This document shows positions 5,945 to 7,734 of a DNA stretch of 7,734 bases, one piece after another. The notes below the pieces were generated by a model. It searched no databases and had not been told where the DNA came from. It saw only the letters and a list, made by a program, of their open reading frames with translations. The translations under genes and the position numbers were made by a program. Each line of letters opens with the position of its first letter. Within the stretch, counting starts at the first letter, position 1. Origin of the DNA: Nitrospira sp. (GTDB lineage Bacteria; Nitrospirota; Nitrospiria; Nitrospirales; Nitrospiraceae); the NCBI GenBank assembly GCA_030456405.1, contig JAKDNQ010000095.1, positions 1 to 7,734 of the forward strand, given 5' to 3'.

Positions 5945-5991
5945 TTCTAACTATAATTAGACTGATCCGCATACGATGCGGCGTTCTGGTT
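5945..5991. repeat. Short dispersed repeat, copy B, with perfect CCGCAT-N3-ATGCGG palindrome
   Basis: This block is related to 4310-4355. Its centre, CCGCAT-ACG-ATGCGG, is an exact 6-bp inverted repeat with a three-base spacer. It lies just upstream of the zinc-ribbon start (GTG at 5931), beside a TATAGT sequence on the minus strand that could be a -10 box. Either an operator-like site or a leftover of a mobile repeat would fit. Confidence 0.6.
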
Positions 5992-6080
5992 TTCTATCCG
6001 TATAACACGCGTTGGTGTTTCTTGCCGAAGATCGGTTATCCATCTCAATGGTCCCGCCAAACTCACATGCTTTCCCTCTG

Positions 6081-6181
6081 TTGGAAGGACACCCACGTTG
6101 GTCTATGTGCGGGCGTCGAACGAGGCCCTTCTCAGGGCGCGCGTTCCGGGAGCACATAGACCAACGTGGGTGCCCTTCCAA
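6081..6181. repeat. Large hairpin 1: 30-bp inverted repeat around a GC-rich inner stem
   Basis: The arm 6081-6110 is the reverse complement of 6152-6181 at 29 of 30 positions. The single mismatch is A against C. Inside, GAACG (6118-6122) pairs with CGTTC (6142-6146), and GCCCT (6125-6129) with AGGGC (6134-6138), around a TCTC loop. The whole 101 bases can therefore fold into one long structure on either strand, as RNA or single-stranded DNA. No T-run follows. It lies about 150 bp upstream of the zinc-ribbon gene. Confidence 0.85.
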
Positions 6182-6296
6182 TCCTTTTTATCTTTCGTCT
6201 TCTACTTTCCTCCTCCACCCAGAGCGGAAGGTATCCCGACAAGCGGGTGAATGGACTGTCCTTCACTGCGCGCAACTTTCTCACCCGCCCTACCCC

Positions 6297-6320
6297 GAGC
6301 GCGCCTAGACGCGCTCTTTT
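6297..6320. repeat. Perfect 7-bp stem-loop followed by TTTT, inside the hairpin cluster
   Basis: GAGCGCG (6297-6303) and CGCGCTC (6310-6316) pair perfectly around CCTAGA and are followed by TTTT on the plus strand. In form it resembles a weak intrinsic terminator for plus-strand transcription, but all surrounding genes are on the minus strand. I read it as the inner stem of a decayed copy of the cluster's hairpin unit, because GGCGAGCACA follows at 6325-6334. Confidence 0.5.
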
Positions 6321-6375
6321 CCCTGGCGAGCACATTCTAATCAATAGTCCTTCCAAGCTTGCCTGTTTTCTCTCC

Positions 6376-6474
6376 GGGAATGGCACCCATGCAGGTCCCA
6401 CTGCGGCCGTCGAGCGAGCACATTCTTATCGTGCGCGCTCCGGGAGCAAGGGCACCTGCATGGGTGTCATTCCC
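6376..6474. repeat. Large hairpin 2: 21-bp inverted repeat related to hairpin 1
   Basis: GGGAATGGCACCCATGCAGGT (21 bases, 6376-6396) is complementary to 6454-6474 at 20 of 21 positions, with one G-T pair. An inner stem, GAGCGAGCAC (6412-6421) against GTGCGCGCTC (6431-6440), has one mismatch around a nine-base loop. The left arm aligns to that of hairpin 1 at about 16 of 23 positions. Where the two left arms differ, the right arms differ in the matching complementary way. Confidence 0.85.
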
Positions 6475-6523
6475 CCCTTCATCGTGCGCGTTCTGCGAGC
6501 AAGAAGGATGGTCCAGTCACCCG

Positions 6524-7390
6524 CTACATCATCTTCTTCCGCACCTCCTTCCACGCCTTCGCTACCTTCGCCTTCCGCGGCGCCTCGCCTCTAGCCGGTT
6601 CCGGTACCATCACGGCATCGAGACGCCGCTGGAGAAACGCTTCGGCAAAGGCCTTGGTGCGGCCCACTCCTATTTTGAGCGTCGTCCAGCCTGCAGCATG
6701 CCATTCATCCAGTCTTGCCCCAAACGCTTCGGGACTGGACGGCAACACGATGATATGCCCGGCCGGGAATTTCTTATCCTTGAGCCATTGCCTGGCTTGC
6801 GCGCCCACCTGATCGTTGCTGCCCACCGCCTTATCATTCATCGCCACATAGAGCACGTTGTAGTAAAACTGCGTGAGCTTCCCGAGCTCCGCCGCGGCAT
6901 CAGGCAGGGGACGTCTCCCTTCCACTTCTTTTCCAGGCACAACCACGGCTAGCCCCTGTCCGGCTGCGTCTTCCATGAGCGATGCCAGTTCCACGGCCAT
7001 GATAGGGTTGCGACGTTCCCACACGGCCAGATTCGCACCGGCTTCGGTCACGGCGATGCTCGAAGTGGATGCGACGCGCACGGTAAAGGGGATCATCCCT
7101 TTGGTCTTTGAGGTATATGTCAAGATGGCGCGTCCGTCACCGCCGGTCATCGCGGTTGCGACAACGTTGTCGGCGATGAGCAGCTCAATGGGTTCTCCTC
7201 CCAGACCCGTCCCCGTCAGAGAACTCTTCCCTGTGAGCGTCGCTTCAATGGTCGCTGTTTGGTTGGGCGAAGTGAGACTATCGCGAACCGTCAAGATTAT
7301 GGAAGTCTTCTCAGCAGCCGAGAGATTGGTAGCCGCAGTCAAACAAATGAGGGCGGCGAAGAAACCGGCCCTGCGGAAAAGAAAACTCAT
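6524..7390 (-). CDS. Secreted protein with Ig-like domain and HAD-like C-terminal domain
   Basis: The protein has 288 residues from the ATG at 7390. A GTG at 7405 would add five residues; neither start has a clear ribosome site, and the ATG gives a cleaner signal peptide. Residues 1-26 are a signal peptide (MSFLFRR, hydrophobic core, NLSAA cut), so it probably acts in the periplasm. Residues 29-123 look like a bacterial Ig-like beta domain (GEPIELLIADN, then GDGRAILTYTSKTKGMIPFT). Residues 128-265 resemble the HAD/App1-like fold: NPIMAVELASLMED, FYYNVLYVA, FPAGHIIVLPSS, GWTTLKIGVGRTKAFAEAFL, then RRLDAVMVPEP. The DxDxT nucleophile motif of active HAD phosphatases is not visible, so enzymatic activity is doubtful. 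The C-terminus is lysine-rich. The stop codon overlaps the right arm of inverted repeat 3, which may act as its 3' structure. Confidence 0.75.
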   Translation of the reverse strand: MSFLFRRAGFFAALICLTAATNLSAAEKTSIILTVRDSLTSPNQTATIEATLTGKSSLTGTGLGGEPIELLIADNVVATAMTGGDGRAILTYTSKTKGMIPFTVRVASTSSIAVTEAGANLAVWERRNPIMAVELASLMEDAAGQGLAVVVPGKEVEGRRPLPDAAAELGKLTQFYYNVLYVAMNDKAVGSNDQVGAQARQWLKDKKFPAGHIIVLPSSPEAFGARLDEWHAAGWTTLKIGVGRTKAFAEAFLQRRLDAVMVPEPARGEAPRKAKVAKAWKEVRKKMM

Positions 7391-7473
7391 AGACCGCACA
7401 GCCACACAATGAACCTAGGGAACACTATTATGATGCGACGGAATCGTCCATACAGCTAAAATAAAAACCTCAA

Positions 7474-7600
7474 ACAGGATGCTCAAAAAGACCGTTCAGC
7501 AAGGCCGCAGGTGAATCGAAACCGGAGTCGTACCCTCTTGGGTACGTTGAGGATTTCGAGGAACCGAGAACGCCGCTGGCGGGCTTTTTCAGCATCCTGT
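7474..7600. repeat. 127-bp dispersed palindromic repeat of Nitrospira type
   Basis: The ends ACAGGATGCT (7474-7483) and AGCATCCTGT (7591-7600) are exact inverted repeats. They extend inward through CAAAAAG against CTTTTTC with one mismatch, and then more weakly. In the centre CGTACCC-TCTT-GGGTACG (7529-7546) is a perfect 7-bp hairpin. The flanking parts contain CAGCAAGGCCGC and GAACGCCGCTGGCGGGC. I recall very similar intergenic elements in many copies in Nitrospira genomes; this is memory, not a search. Lying between two minus-strand genes, it may also stop transcription from the peroxiredoxin gene. Confidence 0.8.
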
Positions 7601-7605
7601 AAAAA

Positions 7606-7734
7606 TTAGGCTTTTAAGGCCGCCAAGACTTCATTGACATGCCCGCCGACCTTGACCTTGCGAAAGATCGCCTTTAACTTGCCGGCCTGATCGATCACGA
7701 ACGTACTGCGCTCGATACCCCAATACTTTCTGCC
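7606..7734 (-). CDS. bcp: Peroxiredoxin, Bcp/AhpC-TSA type, C-terminal 42 residues (5' end cut by window edge)
   Basis: Only the C-terminus is in the window: GRKYWGIERSTFVIDQAGKL, then KAIFRKVKVGGHVNEVLAAL and KA before the TAA at 7606. The block (K)YxGIxRSTFVID..GK(L/I)...F..VKV.GH..EVL..L is characteristic of the Bcp/PrxQ group. These thiol peroxidases reduce hydrogen peroxide and organic hydroperoxides with thioredoxin. The conserved arginine of the RSTF motif, which shapes the active site, is present. The peroxidatic cysteine lies outside the window. The frame shows no damage. The palindromic repeat lies five bases downstream of the stop. Confidence 0.9.
   Translation of the reverse strand, partial: GRKYWGIERSTFVIDQAGKLKAIFRKVKVGGHVNEVLAALKA

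Larger units (their letters stand above)
6137..6503. repeat. Four copies of a 16- to 23-base core motif, GCGCG(T/C)TCnGnGAGCA
   Basis: The core occurs at about 6139-6154 (GCGCGTTCCGGGAGCA, in hairpin 1), 6433-6448 (GCGCGCTCCGGGAGCA, in hairpin 2) and 6486-6501 (GCGCGTTCTGCGAGCA, beside the right arm of inverted repeat 3). A decayed copy with extra bases lies at 6311-6334. The copies at 6428-6450 and 6481-6503 match at 20 of 23 bases, 53 bp apart. GCGAGCACATTCT(A/T)ATC also occurs twice, at 6326-6342 and 6415-6431. Confidence 0.75.
5992..6523. other. Gene-free stretch made mostly of hairpin repeats
   Basis: No frame here looks like a protein. Frames open through 6132-6594 owe their length to the GC-rich palindromes. 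Bases 5992-6080 show nothing I can name. From 6081 to 6523 the stretch is almost entirely the hairpin cluster described in separate entries, broken only by a pyrimidine-rich spacer at 6182-6220. Confidence 0.7.
6242..6525. repeat. Inverted repeat 3: outer arms enclosing hairpin 2
   Basis: AGCGGGTGA.TGGAC..TCCTTC at 6242-6264 is complementary to 6503-6525 at 20 of 23 positions. The right arm follows directly after a core motif (ATCGTGCGCGTTCTGCGAGC, 6481-6500), as in the two hairpins, and reaches into the stop codon of the Ig/HAD-like gene. The left arm can alternatively pair locally: GCGGGTGA 6243-6250 with TCACCCGC 6281-6288, a perfect 8-bp match. The interior contains a third, decayed unit (6297-6355) and hairpin 2. 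Confidence 0.65.

Noticed and set aside
6081..6181. Integron attC site
   Set aside because: The size and folding would fit, but I could not find the required RYYYAAC and GTTRRRY core sites at the ends, and there is no integrase or cassette structure.
6428..6503. Possible CRISPR-like array (23-base repeats 53 bp apart)
   Set aside because: Only two well-matched copies occur, the other spacings are irregular, the intervening sequence is complementary to nearby arms, and no cas gene is present.
6132..6594. Overlapping long open frames on both strands across the hairpin cluster
   Set aside because: Their length comes from GC-rich palindromes that lack stop codons in several frames. The translations show no domain pattern and are rich in proline, arginine and serine.

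Overview
The window reads like an accessory region of a Nitrospira-type (Nitrospirota) chromosome. This rests on recall, not on a search. The grounds are the large palindromic repeat at 7474-7600, the hairpin repeats with a GCGCG-TTC-nGnGAGCA-like core around 6080-6525, the duplicated AP2-like gene, and a periplasmic Ig/HAD-like protein next to a bcp-type peroxiredoxin. Every gene I am confident of lies on the minus strand, so the window is best read from its right end to its left end.

Right part (about 5725-7734): the C-terminus of a Bcp/AhpC-type peroxiredoxin runs off the edge. It is followed by a 127-bp dispersed palindrome, a secreted protein with an Ig-like domain and a HAD-like domain, and a roughly 450-bp cluster of nested hairpins. 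The arms of two of these hairpins differ from each other by paired, structure-preserving changes.

Middle (4900-5931): a small zinc-ribbon protein is followed, with overlapping stop/start codons, by a damaged hicA-like toxin gene and a hicB-like antitoxin gene cut short at its C-terminus. An AP2-like DNA-binding protein gene comes next. A second copy of that AP2-like gene, about 90% identical over 460 bp, runs off the left edge of the window, and it too lies directly downstream of a hicB-family gene.

Left-centre (1663-4197): a predicted lipoprotein built from three related repeats is followed by a protein of the M6 (immune inhibitor A-like) metallopeptidase fold, whose zinc motif reads MExxH instead of HExxH. 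The two genes probably form a transcription unit. A frameshifted remnant of an IS1182-family transposase, a 63-residue unknown protein and a stand-alone HicB antitoxin fill 556-1496. The stretch 4198-4899 holds no confident gene, only short repeats, a palindrome and a possible plus-strand coding remnant.

The region looks like a patchwork of toxin-antitoxin debris, transposon debris and repeats. The items most worth a second look are the hairpin cluster, the repeated HicB/AP2 association, and the lipoprotein plus inactive-M6 pair.
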